DNA of 40,376 bases, taken from contig JAJZJI010000005.1 of the NCBI GenBank assembly GCA_021828345.1, positions 1 to 40,376 on the forward strand, in the 5' to 3' direction. Source of the stretch: Microcaldota archaeon (GTDB lineage Archaea; Micrarchaeota; Micrarchaeia; Micrarchaeales; Micrarchaeaceae). Positions 7,542 to 17,279 of the stretch are shown here, piece by piece; position 1 is the stretch's first letter, and each line of letters begins with the position of its first letter. The notes below the pieces were generated by a model. That model had not been told where the DNA came from. It saw nothing but the letters and a program-made list of their open reading frames with translations, and did no database searches. The translations under genes were made by a program, and so were the position numbers.

Positions 7542-10500
7542 TCAATTACCAGAGAACATAACGCCAACAGCTTTGGATTCCCCGTTTTGCTTCATTACAC
7601 CAAGATTTGTTTGCGAACCAACGATCATAGAGTCGTTATGGCTTACTACTATAAATTGTGAGTTTTTGCTAAGCTCCTTTATTAGCATTGATAACTTTTT
7701 GGAATTCTCTTTATCTAACGCTGCATCAATTTCATCAAAGATATAAAACGCCATAGGTCTTCTCATCTGTATACCAAATATTAACATTAACATGACCAAT
7801 GCCTTTTCTCCGCCAGAATATCTTTCAACAGATTTTATCTTTTTATCTGATTTTACTTGTATTGTAAGCCCAGAATTAAATATGTCTTTTGGGTTGTCTA
7901 TTATGAGTTCTGCCTTATCTGGGAAGGTATGGCTGTATAATTCCTTGAAATTTTTATTTACTGCATCAAATGTTTCATTAAATATACTTACTTTCTTTGT
8001 TTCTATCTGCTCTATCATTTCCATAACAGAGCTTTTTTCCATTTCAACAGTATCTAATCTTTTTTGTGCGTCCTCAACATCTACTTTTTTTTGTTCAAAT
8101 ATCTCAGGTGCTTTTAAATTTACTGCTCCTATCGCATCTAACTCTCCACGTACTTCTGCAAGCTCTATATCTAATTGTTGGACGTTTTTTTCTTTTATTA
8201 TTTCCACATTTGCATACGTTGAAAGCTCGGCTCGTATATCACCGATCCTTACCTCTAATTGAGCCTTTAGTGTTTCATTCTCCATTATGTTTCTATTTAA
8301 TTTATCTGCATTTGACAATATTCTGCCTTTTTCAGAGGCATAATCTGCAATTCTTTTATCGTATGCTGTTATATCGGCATATATAGATTTGGTAGCTTTG
8401 TCATATGTATTCATTTTCTCTTTTAGTTCCTCTAGCTCAACACTTAATTTTCTCATTTCTGATGATACTAATGATTCGTTTGCATCTATTGTTTTTAATT
8501 CTAATGCGTGCTCTTTAATATCTGCTTCTATTACGCCTATTCTTGCAGTGCTAAGCTCATTTTCTTTTGTTGTTCCTGCAATGTTGGCTTTAAGTTCATC
8601 AATTTTAAGTTTTAGTTTTTCAATATGTTCTATTTCCTCCTTGCTCCTTCTTTTTTTATTGGTGGTTGATGCTATCTTAACAAGCTTATTATATATCTCA
8701 TCACTCTTTTCTTTTTCTACTGCAAGTTTGTTTTGCAAGCTGTTTTTCTCGTTATTTAATCGTTCAATAATCTGCTTTAACTCCACACTTTTTTTATCTT
8801 CCTTTTCAATGGTGTCATTTATTTTTTTTATCTGCACTTCGAAATTATCAATGTTTTTCTTCAGGTAGTTTAATTCTATACTCTCTTTTATTTTCTTTGA
8901 TTCTATCTCAGCAAGTGCATTTTTAATTTGCGCTTCCTTGCTTTTGAAATTTGTTATAGTTATATTTATATTACTTATTTTCTCATTCATATTCTTAATT
9001 TCTTCCTGCAGTTTTTTGATTGATACAATCGCTTTTATACTTCCACCACTAACAATGCCTGAGGTTTCTACAAGTTCTCCATTTAATGTTACATATCTAT
9101 AATTTCCAATTCCGTATTTTTTGGAGTCCGCAACGGTCTCTATTATGTATGTATTTGAGAATATGAATTGAAAGGCGGAAGAGAATTTGTCCTCAAATGT
9201 TATACATGATAATAGGCTCTTTAAATTTTTACGCTCTTCTGTACTATTAAATTTTACATCTTTTAATGGTATAAATGTTGCACGGCCAAGGGATTTTTCT
9301 CTTAAATAAGATATTGCTTTTTCAGCTATTGCTATTGAATCAACAACAAAAAAGTTCAAGCGTGATCCAGCAGATGCACCAATTGCCGATGCATATTTAT
9401 TATCATATGTGCAAAGCTCCGCAGCTCTACCATAAAATCCACTTTTAAAGTGCTCTTTCAAATAAATGTCCAATTTATCCGAGCTCATTCCGGCTGCGGC
9501 AATTTGCTGTCTTAATTCATTCAAATTTGATATAAAATTGTTTTTTTCTTCATCAGAATATTTAATACTCTCAATTATTGAAGAGAGTTCGGAGAGCAAT
9601 TTTAATTTATTGTTATCTAAATCCGTTATTAACATTTCAAGTTCATCGCGCTTTGATATAAGATTTTTATGCTCATTTTTCACATGCTCTATTTCACTTA
9701 CATAATTTAGCCTTTGGTTTGCAATCCCATTAAAATCAAAGTTTATCTGTGCTATATCCTTGTCTATTGAATCTATTCCAATTTTTATTGATTCGATATC
9801 CTTTTGCAGGCGCTCATATTCCTCTGGTATTTTATTATTGTCATTCTCAATATCATTGAAATTGTCCTCTGGTATTTTCGAAGATTTAAGTTCTTCCTCA
9901 AACGCCATTAACCTTTTTTTATTCTCTATAATTTTTTCTGCAAGTGTCTTTTTTTCAATTTCCAATTTAGACTTTTCCTCTAAAATTCGTATTCTATTTT
10001 CTTTAAAATTATTTATTTTAGATTCTATTACTGCCATGTTTTTATTGATCTGCTCTATCGCCCTATTGTTGGCATTGGCATCTATTGAGCGCTCATTTAA
10101 TTTTTTGACTGAAACGTCTCTGTCTACGGATATATGGCTTATATTTTTTTCAATATCTGAAAGTTTATCCTCAATCTCTTTTTTTAAATTAACGTTCATT
10201 TTGTAATCTGATACTGCCTTTTCATAATTTTTGCTTAATGTCTCTTCACGGAGCTTAAGCAGTGTATAATTTATGCACTTTACCGTATTTGACAAATTTA
10301 TATATCGTTCAGCTTGTTCCTTTTCCTTTTTTAACTCTTCAAGAAATCCATATCTCTCATTATATAATATACGTGCGTTTGCAATCTTATTTTCAACTTT
10401 TTCAAGCTCTTTTATGGCATCACTTTTTTTGATGTCAAATTCTTTTATGCCTGATGCTATGTCTATTAATTCACGCCTTTCTTTCGGATTCAATTCTAAA

Positions 10501-10919
10501 AGCTGTGATATCTCCCCTTGTGTTATAGTATTGGTATAATTTACATCACAGCCGTTTTCGCGTAGTGTGCCAATCATATCCTGGCGCTTCACGCGTTTAC
10601 CATTAACCTTGTATATTACTTTATCAGAGCGTATTGCCCTTAATACCTCAAGTTCTGTATCCCCTGAAAAGAAGATTTTGACATATGTTCTAAGCCCTTC
10701 ATCATTTTTGGGGGCGAAATCGCTTATTAAATGCGTTGCGGAATTTACACGCATTCTCTTTAATGAGGTTTCCCCAAGTGCAAATAAAAGGGCATCACAT
10801 ATATTTGATTTTCCAGAACCGTTAGGGCCTGCAATGCACGTAAAACCCTTGCTAAATTTAATGTTTGCATGCTTAAATGACTTAAAGTTATGTATAATTA
10901 TTTTATCAATATACTGCAC
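7542..10919 (-). CDS. smc: Chromosome segregation ATPase SMC
   Basis: At 1125 residues this has normal SMC architecture. An N-terminal ATP-binding half carries Walker A GPNGSGKS at about residues 33-40. A long coiled coil leads to a hinge at about 480-640 (FYGRAAELC, then VTLNGELVETSGIVSGGS). A second coiled coil ends in a C-terminal half with the signature RYSGGEKALV and Walker B FYIFDEIDAALD. SMC loads on DNA and organises and segregates the chromosome. The signature begins YSGGE where LSGGE is the usual form. No kleisin (ScpA) gene is adjacent; the signal peptidase gene follows with 7 bases between, so the two are probably cotranscribed. Confidence 0.96.
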   Translation of the reverse strand: MQYIDKIIIHNFKSFKHANIKFSKGFTCIAGPNGSGKSNICDALLFALGETSLKRMRVNSATHLISDFAPKNDEGLRTYVKIFFSGDTELEVLRAIRSDKVIYKVNGKRVKRQDMIGTLRENGCDVNYTNTITQGEISQLLELNPKERRELIDIASGIKEFDIKKSDAIKELEKVENKIANARILYNERYGFLEELKKEKEQAERYINLSNTVKCINYTLLKLREETLSKNYEKAVSDYKMNVNLKKEIEDKLSDIEKNISHISVDRDVSVKKLNERSIDANANNRAIEQINKNMAVIESKINNFKENRIRILEEKSKLEIEKKTLAEKIIENKKRLMAFEEELKSSKIPEDNFNDIENDNNKIPEEYERLQKDIESIKIGIDSIDKDIAQINFDFNGIANQRLNYVSEIEHVKNEHKNLISKRDELEMLITDLDNNKLKLLSELSSIIESIKYSDEEKNNFISNLNELRQQIAAAGMSSDKLDIYLKEHFKSGFYGRAAELCTYDNKYASAIGASAGSRLNFFVVDSIAIAEKAISYLREKSLGRATFIPLKDVKFNSTEERKNLKSLLSCITFEDKFSSAFQFIFSNTYIIETVADSKKYGIGNYRYVTLNGELVETSGIVSGGSIKAIVSIKKLQEEIKNMNEKISNINITITNFKSKEAQIKNALAEIESKKIKESIELNYLKKNIDNFEVQIKKINDTIEKEDKKSVELKQIIERLNNEKNSLQNKLAVEKEKSDEIYNKLVKIASTTNKKRRSKEEIEHIEKLKLKIDELKANIAGTTKENELSTARIGVIEADIKEHALELKTIDANESLVSSEMRKLSVELEELKEKMNTYDKATKSIYADITAYDKRIADYASEKGRILSNADKLNRNIMENETLKAQLEVRIGDIRAELSTYANVEIIKEKNVQQLDIELAEVRGELDAIGAVNLKAPEIFEQKKVDVEDAQKRLDTVEMEKSSVMEMIEQIETKKVSIFNETFDAVNKNFKELYSHTFPDKAELIIDNPKDIFNSGLTIQVKSDKKIKSVERYSGGEKALVMLMLIFGIQMRRPMAFYIFDEIDAALDKENSKKLSMLIKELSKNSQFIVVSHNDSMIVGSQTNLGVMKQNGESKAVGVMFSGN

Positions 10920-10966
10920 GTATACACCAATCGCCTATATTCTATTGTATATTAAAGCTTTAATTA

Positions 10967-12070
10967 CTAACTATTTTCTTTAATTTTAAATGTTCCTATC
11001 TTTTTTGATATGTGCAGCGCGATAGCTGCTTCAGCATGCTGCTCGGTCAATACTCCAAAGAGCTCTCCATTTTTAATCACCGCTGCAATCCCAGAATTGT
11101 TATCAACCATTATATGTAATGCATCATTTAATTTTTGTTTATATTGGACTTTAGGTATAGGAACGCTCACCTTTTTTAAATCGAGATCTTTTAACATGAA
11201 AATGCTTTTAGTTATAATCTTAGACATTACCCTGAAACTATCATCATCTTTTATTAAAAGAATATGGTTCTCACCTTTAAATAATGCACTATAGAGTGCA
11301 TTGATCCCGTCTGTTATATTTATAAGTGAATAATTTTTTGTCATTACGTTTCCTACAGTCATATCCTTTGTATATTTTTTAACGTACGCCCCAAAAAGTT
11401 CTGCATTGGCTCCACCATACAAATATACTCCTATAAAAAGATCCCATAAAAATATGAATTCTTTATAAAATAATGAGTAGCCATTTATTAATAAAACATA
11501 AATCAGCGTTCCGAATATGAATAATATGATGAAAATATTGCTTATTTTAACTGCAAGTTTAGTTGCGCTTACAACATCACGCTTTTTTTGTAGGTAACTG
11601 CGCAGCACTCTGCCACCATCTAATGGGAATCCAGGTAGTATATTGAAAACACCAAGTAATATATTTACAAGGAACAAAAATTGAAGAATACTCTCAATGA
11701 TTGGAATATTTATGATTGCGCTAAGTGCTCCAAAAACGCATCCGATAAATATACTCATTAATGGGCCAACTATTGATATTCTAAACTCCACATCAGGCTT
11801 TAGATTATTATCATCAATAATTGATGCACCTCCGATAGGCAACAGCACTATTTTTTTAATTGTAATTTTATTGCGTTTTGCTGTGATTGAGTGTGCTAAT
11901 TCATGAATAAAAACTGAAAAAAATAGCAATACAATAAGCAAAAAAAAGTACAATATGGGGGTTGAATATAACGATATAACAAGTGATAATAAAATTAATA
12001 AAAGAAAGCTCCAATGCAGCTGCACTTTAATCCCAAAAATACTTCCTATATATGGTGACAAGCTTGGCAT
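10967..12070 (-). CDS. Site-2-type intramembrane metalloprotease (M50) with CBS domains
   Basis: The protein (367 residues from the ATG at 12070) has at least five hydrophobic segments. The zinc motif HELAH (residues 56-60) and NILPGFPLDGGR, the third metal ligand region of M50 proteases, are both present. After the last membrane segment, a tandem CBS pair (about residues 235-355) faces the cytoplasm and probably binds an adenine nucleotide to regulate the protease. Members of this family cut membrane-anchored regulators or signal peptide remnants. A TTG nine bases upstream is also in frame. The gene is divergent from the phosphoesterase gene. Confidence 0.88.
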   Translation of the reverse strand: MPSLSPYIGSIFGIKVQLHWSFLLLILLSLVISLYSTPILYFFLLIVLLFFSVFIHELAHSITAKRNKITIKKIVLLPIGGASIIDDNNLKPDVEFRISIVGPLMSIFIGCVFGALSAIINIPIIESILQFLFLVNILLGVFNILPGFPLDGGRVLRSYLQKKRDVVSATKLAVKISNIFIILFIFGTLIYVLLINGYSLFYKEFIFLWDLFIGVYLYGGANAELFGAYVKKYTKDMTVGNVMTKNYSLINITDGINALYSALFKGENHILLIKDDDSFRVMSKIITKSIFMLKDLDLKKVSVPIPKVQYKQKLNDALHIMVDNNSGIAAVIKNGELFGVLTEQHAEAAIALHISKKIGTFKIKENS

Positions 12071-12120
12071 ATAAAACAACTATAACTTTTGATTGCGTTA
12101 AATGTATATGAAATAAGATA

Positions 12121-12130
12121 ACTTATAAAC
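12121..12130 (+). promoter_or_regulatory. TATA box for a leaderless phosphoesterase transcript
   Basis: ACTTATAAAC is centred about 25 bases before the ATG at 12151, with purine-rich DNA (GATA) before it as a weak BRE. This spacing places the transcription start at or next to the start codon, so the mRNA is probably leaderless. Confidence 0.55.
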
Positions 12131-12150
12131 TTAATATACATAATTGAAAT

Positions 12151-12897
12151 ATGGCAGGCATACGTTTTGTATATCAAAAGCCTATTGCTATAGTATCAAA
12201 TGGTAATAAAAGCGCACTGGTTATTGGAGATATACATATTGGTATAGAACAAAGGCTGAAAAATAAGGGTTTAAAAATTGACAATATAACAGAAAGAATG
12301 ATTGCAGATATATTAGATACGTCAGCAGAGTTTGATGTAAATAAAATAATTATACTTGGGGATATAAAAGATAGCATATTATATCCGGAAAGATATGAAC
12401 GCTTTCAAATAAAAAAGTTTTTCAATGAACTTAGCATATACGATGTTGTACTTTTAAGCGGTAATCATGATTCGCATATGAGTGAAATATTAAATGTCAA
12501 ATTGAAAATGGAATATATATTTGGAAAAAACGTATTTTTGCATGGCAATAAGTGGCCAAGTGAGGAGTCGATGCTTTCAGATTCAATATTTATAGGACAT
12601 AATCATATGGCAATATCGATAAAAGAGAATGGGCATGTTGTATATAACGATAAGGTGTGGATGCGTTCAAAGCTATTAGTGAAGAACGCGCGTTTAAAGT
12701 ACAAAAAATTTAATAAAAATATAGAGTTAATTGCCGTTCCATCATTCAACCCATTTATAATAGGCTCAAATATATTAGATGATAAACTACCAATCTCTCC
12801 AATAATAAGAAGCGGAATATTTAACTATCAAGATGGTAGCATATATACGCTTGGCGGCGATAAACTGGGCACAATAAAAAACTTAAGGAAAAAATAA
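12151..12897 (+). CDS. Calcineurin-like metallophosphoesterase (COG1407-type)
   Basis: The 248-residue protein has the metallophosphoesterase motif series GDIHIG, GDIKD, GNHDSH and GHNH, which bind two metal ions. The arrangement and the N-terminal YQKPIAIVS strand match the archaeal ICC-like family COG1407. Its substrate is not established. Homologues sit near DNA-repair helicase genes in some archaea, but not here. A basic segment (KNARLKYKKFNKN) lies in the C-terminal half. Transcription appears leaderless. The stop codon abuts the end of convergent rpoK with no spacing. Confidence 0.85.
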   Translation: MAGIRFVYQKPIAIVSNGNKSALVIGDIHIGIEQRLKNKGLKIDNITERMIADILDTSAEFDVNKIIILGDIKDSILYPERYERFQIKKFFNELSIYDVVLLSGNHDSHMSEILNVKLKMEYIFGKNVFLHGNKWPSEESMLSDSIFIGHNHMAISIKENGHVVYNDKVWMRSKLLVKNARLKYKKFNKNIELIAVPSFNPFIIGSNILDDKLPISPIIRSGIFNYQDGSIYTLGGDKLGTIKNLRKK

Positions 12898-13071
12898 TCA
12901 TTCATTTCTAAGTATTGTTATTGGTATTATCTGTTTATCAAATTCTATTTCAGCTATTTCTATTGGGTTTATCGTATTTTCTGGAACTTTTACGAGTGGT
13001 GGTGCACCATATGCCAATTGCAATGCACGCGCTCCAATAATTCTTGCCTTTTCAAATTTTGTATATTCCAT
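12898..13071 (-). CDS. rpoK: RNA polymerase subunit K (Rpb6/omega homologue)
   Basis: This 57-residue gene encodes YTKFEKARIIGARALQLA, then GAPPLV, then PIEIAEIEF and IIPITILR, the complete RpoK core. RpoK holds RNA polymerase together at the RpoA' C-terminus, as omega does in bacteria. AGGATGAT stands before the ATG. The gene follows the geranylgeranyl reductase by 11 bases and is probably cotranscribed with it. It is near the short end for archaeal RpoK. Confidence 0.93.
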   Translation of the reverse strand: MEYTKFEKARIIGARALQLAYGAPPLVKVPENTINPIEIAEIEFDKQIIPITILRNE

Positions 13072-13082
13072 AATATCATCCT

Positions 13083-14531
13083 TTATACTGGATTTGGCTG
13101 GAAGCGATGTTTTGCTTCCTCAACTTCTTTTATGACCGTTTCTTTCCAATGGTCAAACGTATCTGGGGTTTTTGGGTAATCATTATATATCCCATTTAAT
13201 GTTTTCATTTTCTTTACTACATATATCAAATCTGAGAATGCATTTATGTTTGCCGCCCCCTTTAGAGCCATCTTAAATTTAGAAGCAAGGCTCAATTCAG
13301 GTATCTGTCCATAACTTAATTGTTCGGCCTCTTTGCCGCTAAAGAAGTTTTTCATACCATAATTGATTACTTCATTGTTTAGCGACTGTAAATAAACTCT
13401 AAATACTTCAAGACCAGCTGTTTTCTTTCCATATACATCATTGAATGCCAAATTATAATCCCACAATCCGTTTATACTTACATCATTTTTTGATATTGCA
13501 TTAACGGCATTTTCTCCAGAGAGTATTCCTGCAACAAGCGCTGGGCCTATTCCTCCCGCACTAATTGGATTTGGCATTGCCATGCTATCTCCTGCACCCA
13601 TATAACCGTTGAATACTAAGCTTTCCATCTGCCTTCTAACAGCAACAGACCAGTAGCCCTTTCCATTATTGAATTGGTTATCAAGTACAGGATTTTTTAT
13701 GACTGGATTCCATTTAACATATGCATCCATTAATGTGTGTAGTGTATCCTTTTTATTAAGCTTCTGGTTTCTAATATCAAGGCTTCTTTTCTGGACTCCA
13801 AGCCCTACATTTATTTTATTTCCATTTTTTGGGAATACCCAGCCATAGCCACCAGGAGCAAGCTCCTGATTTAGATGAATGAGTGCATTATTTGGGTCAT
13901 AGAACATGTCATCGTCCTTTACGGGCTCAAATGAATATATATACCTACCTGTAGACTCTATGTCATCTATATGTATATGTCTGTCTACAAAATTATTATC
14001 TGGAAGTTTTCTTCTTATCGTTGTCGCAATTCCTAGTGCGTCAATTACTATTTTAGCACGTATCTCTCTATGCGATGAGCTCTTATCCTTTCCATAAATT
14101 CCAACAACAAAATTATTTTCTATTATAGGTCCCTCTACTTCAAACTCCATCATGTGGTGGGCCCCGTTCTTTATTGCTCTATCTAGTAATTTTTTCTCAA
14201 AAATTGGTCTATTTAGAACGTATCCTTCTCCTTCAAACATAAATTTTGATTTCATATCTGGAGATATTGCGTAAACGCCATCAACTTTCTTATCAAGTTC
14301 TGGATAATCAAAGTCTATTCCATTAACGTGCTTTTTTATGAAATCCAAATGGCTCTTTGCCACTGCATCTCCGCACACCCATCCCCAATTGGTTTTCTTT
14401 CCTACTTCCTCTGGTTTATTTCTATCAAGAAGAGCGACGCTCAATCCATTCTTTGCTATTATGCTGGCAGCTAATGCTCCAGACATCCCAGATCCTGCTA
14501 CAATAACATCAAATTTGTCTACGTTTGCCAT
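13083..14531 (-). CDS. Geranylgeranyl reductase family flavoprotein
   Basis: The 482-residue protein begins with the FAD-binding motif VAGSGMSGALAASIIA followed by ALLDR. It also has GWGWVCGDAV-type contacts (NWGWVCGDAVAK), PGGYGWVFPK and the flavin-site segment GAGDSMAMPNPISAGGIGPA. These are features of geranylgeranyl reductases, which saturate the double bonds of archaeal ether lipid side chains. Three of these segments are the family's best-conserved parts. The start at 14531 (MANVDKFD) is preferred; an in-frame extension to 14621 adds 30 residues with no family counterpart. It is about 80 residues longer than typical archaeal homologues. Confidence 0.87.
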   Translation of the reverse strand: MANVDKFDVIVAGSGMSGALAASIIAKNGLSVALLDRNKPEEVGKKTNWGWVCGDAVAKSHLDFIKKHVNGIDFDYPELDKKVDGVYAISPDMKSKFMFEGEGYVLNRPIFEKKLLDRAIKNGAHHMMEFEVEGPIIENNFVVGIYGKDKSSSHREIRAKIVIDALGIATTIRRKLPDNNFVDRHIHIDDIESTGRYIYSFEPVKDDDMFYDPNNALIHLNQELAPGGYGWVFPKNGNKINVGLGVQKRSLDIRNQKLNKKDTLHTLMDAYVKWNPVIKNPVLDNQFNNGKGYWSVAVRRQMESLVFNGYMGAGDSMAMPNPISAGGIGPALVAGILSGENAVNAISKNDVSINGLWDYNLAFNDVYGKKTAGLEVFRVYLQSLNNEVINYGMKNFFSGKEAEQLSYGQIPELSLASKFKMALKGAANINAFSDLIYVVKKMKTLNGIYNDYPKTPDTFDHWKETVIKEVEEAKHRFQPNPV

Positions 14532-14693
14532 AATATACACTATATATATTCTATTAAACAAGTTAAGTAATATTATAGGAAACATCAAGTATTTATTAAT
14601 ATACCATTCAAAAAGGCACAAAATATATAAGGTAAATAATCATAAAAATGGAAGTGGGGGTTATTTGTTTGCAATTTATTCATAATTAATGAT

Positions 14694-14706
14694 TAAAAAT
14701 ATATAA
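14694..14706 (+). promoter_or_regulatory. TATA box for tRNA-Cys
   Basis: An AT-only stretch (TAAAAATATATAAC region) ends about 29 bases before the first base of tRNA-Cys, a suitable distance for a TBP site serving a short-leader tRNA transcript. Confidence 0.45.
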
Positions 14707-14734
14707 CAAACGCTTCAATTAATATGTATTTTAT

Positions 14735-14804
14735 GCCAGGATGGCAGATTGGCTATGCGCCCGCCTGCAGAGCGGAGAAGGGGGGTTCAATTCCCTCTCC
14801 TGGC
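14735..14804 (+). tRNA. tRNA-Cys (GCA)
   Basis: The 70-base gene folds as a cloverleaf. The acceptor stem is GCCAGGA/TCCTGGC (7 bp), the D stem GCA/TGC, the anticodon loop CTGCAGA with anticodon GCA, and the T arm GGGGG-TTCAATT-CCCTC. The anticodon stem has four good pairs and one C-A mismatch at the 27-43 position. There is no encoded CCA and no intron. Confidence 0.93.
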
Positions 14805-14883
14805 TTATTATATAAAAATTAGCCTTATAATCATAGGTTAATAAATGCTTACAACAAACAAGGTATATGGGTGAGAGTTTTCA

Positions 14884-16092
14884 TTAATCTATAATTATTT
14901 TAATATTTTTTTTATATATCTCCAAAAATGCATTTTCAATTGCAAGTGCACATTCCGCCATCTTTTTATTTATTTCATCAAACGACTTTTGCAACTTTAT
15001 CTTATTATCTTTGTCAAGCTCTATTTTTCTTTCCATGCTTTTTATTACATTGAGTTCTATTACATTAGCATTTAATCTGTTTAATAGGGTAGACTCATTT
15101 AACGAAATTGCATTTATTTCATCAATCGTTTTTAAGATATCAAGCTTTATTAATGCGTCTATTTGCATAACTACATCCTCTACATTTCGTACTTCAATTT
15201 TTTTAGAATATATCGCCTCTTTTAGCAATAAAATAAGTCTAATAAAATCATTATAACTGCCATTGTCTATATTTTTTATGGGATTTGAAATATAATAATT
15301 AAGGCCAGGTTTACTCTGGTCAATATAATCAAATTTTCTAGAAAGCTTTTCTATGTGCTGGAAATTTGAAAGAAATGTTTTTTTCATCTCTGTACCTGCA
15401 AGTTTTAATTTATTGATATCTAAGGTATCAGAATTTATTTTTTTGATAAGTTCATTTTCTAATGAGCTATTTTTGTTTAAAAGAACAACATTGCCGCCAT
15501 TATTCGAATTGATAATCATATTAATTTCATTATAGTTATCGTTCAACTCACGTATTTTTACTATTAAAGATTTTATTGCGTTATATTTATCATAGTGGTA
15601 TTTGTTTTTAGATAACTCTGCATCCAGCATGTGTATGCAATTATCAATTCCGATCAAATTTTTTTTGAACCCCTTGGTATGTGCTGCATACGAAAATAGC
15701 ATTTGCTTGTATGATGCGTTTAATTCAAGAATTTTAGTTTTCAATATGCTTATAGATTCTAAAGTGTTAAGGTGCTTTTCATATAAATTCTGTCCGTGTT
15801 CATTTATTTGCATTTCTAATATATTTTTTAGTGCTTTTGAATATGCAAATTTTTGCGATTTTATCGCTTTTATATTTGGCATGTATAAGTTATCTGTATT
15901 TGGTTCAAAATCTTGTGTTTCAAAAGAGTCGCAATGTTTTTTGAATTCACTAATATACCTGATGGCATCCATACTTATTTTTGTGCCGCTATTATCAAGT
16001 TGTTTTAGCCGTTCCGCCAAAAGTTTATCCAATAAATTATCCAGATCATAAATTTTTAAGGTCTCTGGAGCATCTTTTTTTCCAAATAACAT
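14884..16092 (-). CDS. Helical, coiled-coil protein of unknown function
   Basis: I do not recognise this 402-residue protein. It has no signal peptide or membrane segment. It is rich in K, E, I, L and N, and long stretches look helical with heptad-like leucine/isoleucine spacing (for example around residues 95-140 and 330-395). It begins MLFGKKDAPETL and ends with an isoleucine-rich KKNIKIIID. There are no Walker or zinc motifs and only two cysteines that look isolated. It stands alone between tRNA-Cys and a small gene on the other strand. A structural or scaffold role is possible, but nothing here fixes it. Confidence 0.6.
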   Translation of the reverse strand: MLFGKKDAPETLKIYDLDNLLDKLLAERLKQLDNSGTKISMDAIRYISEFKKHCDSFETQDFEPNTDNLYMPNIKAIKSQKFAYSKALKNILEMQINEHGQNLYEKHLNTLESISILKTKILELNASYKQMLFSYAAHTKGFKKNLIGIDNCIHMLDAELSKNKYHYDKYNAIKSLIVKIRELNDNYNEINMIINSNNGGNVVLLNKNSSLENELIKKINSDTLDINKLKLAGTEMKKTFLSNFQHIEKLSRKFDYIDQSKPGLNYYISNPIKNIDNGSYNDFIRLILLLKEAIYSKKIEVRNVEDVVMQIDALIKLDILKTIDEINAISLNESTLLNRLNANVIELNVIKSMERKIELDKDNKIKLQKSFDEINKKMAECALAIENAFLEIYKKNIKIIID

Positions 16093-16142
16093 ATAATAAT
16101 ATTAGCATAAAGTAATAAAATACAGTTTAAAAAGGCGTATAA

Positions 16143-16313
16143 ATGTCTGATTTAAAACCAATTAATTTTCCAGGCAATTTAATAGGTCCAAATAAATCTA
16201 ATACGTATAAGCTAGAACAAAATACAAAAATGAAATTAAGAATGCATAATCTTGATAGAAAAGCATGTGAGCTATTTGGGCTGTATTATAAAAAAATTAG
16301 ACGGGAAAAATAA
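16143..16313 (+). CDS. Small basic protein, 56 residues, unknown
   Basis: An intact short frame begins with ATG and encodes MSDLKPINFPGNLIGPNK, later KMKLRMHNLDRKACELFGLYY and the basic end KKIRREK. An AT-rich TATA-like stretch lies about 30 bases upstream (16106-16118), which would suit a leaderless mRNA. Its stop codon abuts the end of the convergent dehydrogenase gene. Amino acid usage looks protein-like and the interval holds nothing else, but I recognise no family. Confidence 0.45.
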   Translation: MSDLKPINFPGNLIGPNKSNTYKLEQNTKMKLRMHNLDRKACELFGLYYKKIRREK

Positions 16314-17210
16314 TTAATGCCCAGTTATAATTTTTTTTGCTCCGATATATATGCGTTTAGCCATATCCGGCATGCTATTATATGCGCTTAATATTGCGTT
16401 TGTTACACCCATTTTGAATCCCAACAACTCCGCTTTCTTTGATCCAGATTTTACCATTTCAGATATTTTTATTTCTGGCGCGTTTTCTGGTAATTTATTA
16501 TTTTTGAATAATTCAACTATCGCATCCATAATACCTATTGTTATGGGTGGACTTTTTGAAAGCAATCTTAATGCCTCATTCATATCTATTTCGCTTTCGT
16601 TCTTTAGACTATTTAATAGTGCTACTCCCTCAGCATATGCTGGGAATATACTGTAGAATACTATATTATGTACAAGTTTTGTGGCATGCCCAGCACCACT
16701 TGGCCCAACATAACCATATGTCCCATTTCCAGATACGGTGGCGAATACATCTTTTGCCATTTCAAATGCTATCTTATCACCTCCGACCATAAGCGCAACA
16801 CCATTTTTAAGGTCTGAAGGTCCCCCAGCGCAACCTACATCAAGATAAAACAAACCCTTAGTTTTCATTAATGTTCCATTTTTTTTCGATTCATCATAAA
16901 CAGAATTAGATCCATCTATTAATATTGTCTCCTTGCGCAATATTTTTGATAGTGATTCCACTATACTATTTGTTACAGCTCCTGCTGGCAACATCATCCA
17001 TATGATTCTAGTTTCCAATTCATTTATTTTTGATGATAAATCATCAATACTATTAAAAAACTGGACATTATTAAGATGATTAAACGCATTATACTTTTCG
17101 CTGTTTCTATCATATACAAAAAGGGAATAACCTTTATTATGTAATGATTGTGCTATATTTCCCCCCATATCCCCAAGTCCTATTATCCCAATAGTTTTAT
17201 TTTGAGCCAT
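16314..17210 (-). CDS. 6-phosphogluconate dehydrogenase-like oxidoreductase
   Basis: The N-terminal Rossmann motif IGIIGLGDMGGNIAQSL binds NAD(P). The substrate-binding element GCAGGPSDLKNG and the catalytic region GPSGAGHATKLVHN (with the lysine) place it in the short, decarboxylating 6-phosphogluconate dehydrogenase group. At 298 residues it matches the Gnd type of about 300 residues rather than the 470-residue form. The reaction would turn 6-phosphogluconate into ribulose 5-phosphate plus CO2. Related beta-hydroxyacid dehydrogenases share the motifs, so the substrate is an inference. No other pentose-phosphate gene is nearby. Confidence 0.8.
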   Translation of the reverse strand: MAQNKTIGIIGLGDMGGNIAQSLHNKGYSLFVYDRNSEKYNAFNHLNNVQFFNSIDDLSSKINELETRIIWMMLPAGAVTNSIVESLSKILRKETILIDGSNSVYDESKKNGTLMKTKGLFYLDVGCAGGPSDLKNGVALMVGGDKIAFEMAKDVFATVSGNGTYGYVGPSGAGHATKLVHNIVFYSIFPAYAEGVALLNSLKNESEIDMNEALRLLSKSPPITIGIMDAIVELFKNNKLPENAPEIKISEMVKSGSKKAELLGFKMGVTNAILSAYNSMPDMAKRIYIGAKKIITGH

Positions 17211-17279
17211 AATACTACCACATTTTCATTATCATATTTTTATTATATATATTGTTAATCGTGTGTTCCAAATATAGTG

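Noticed and set aside
8389..8868. Long plus-strand frame (serine- and phenylalanine-rich) opposite smc
   Set aside because: Low-complexity antisense of lysine/glutamate coiled-coil codons; a mirror of the smc gene.
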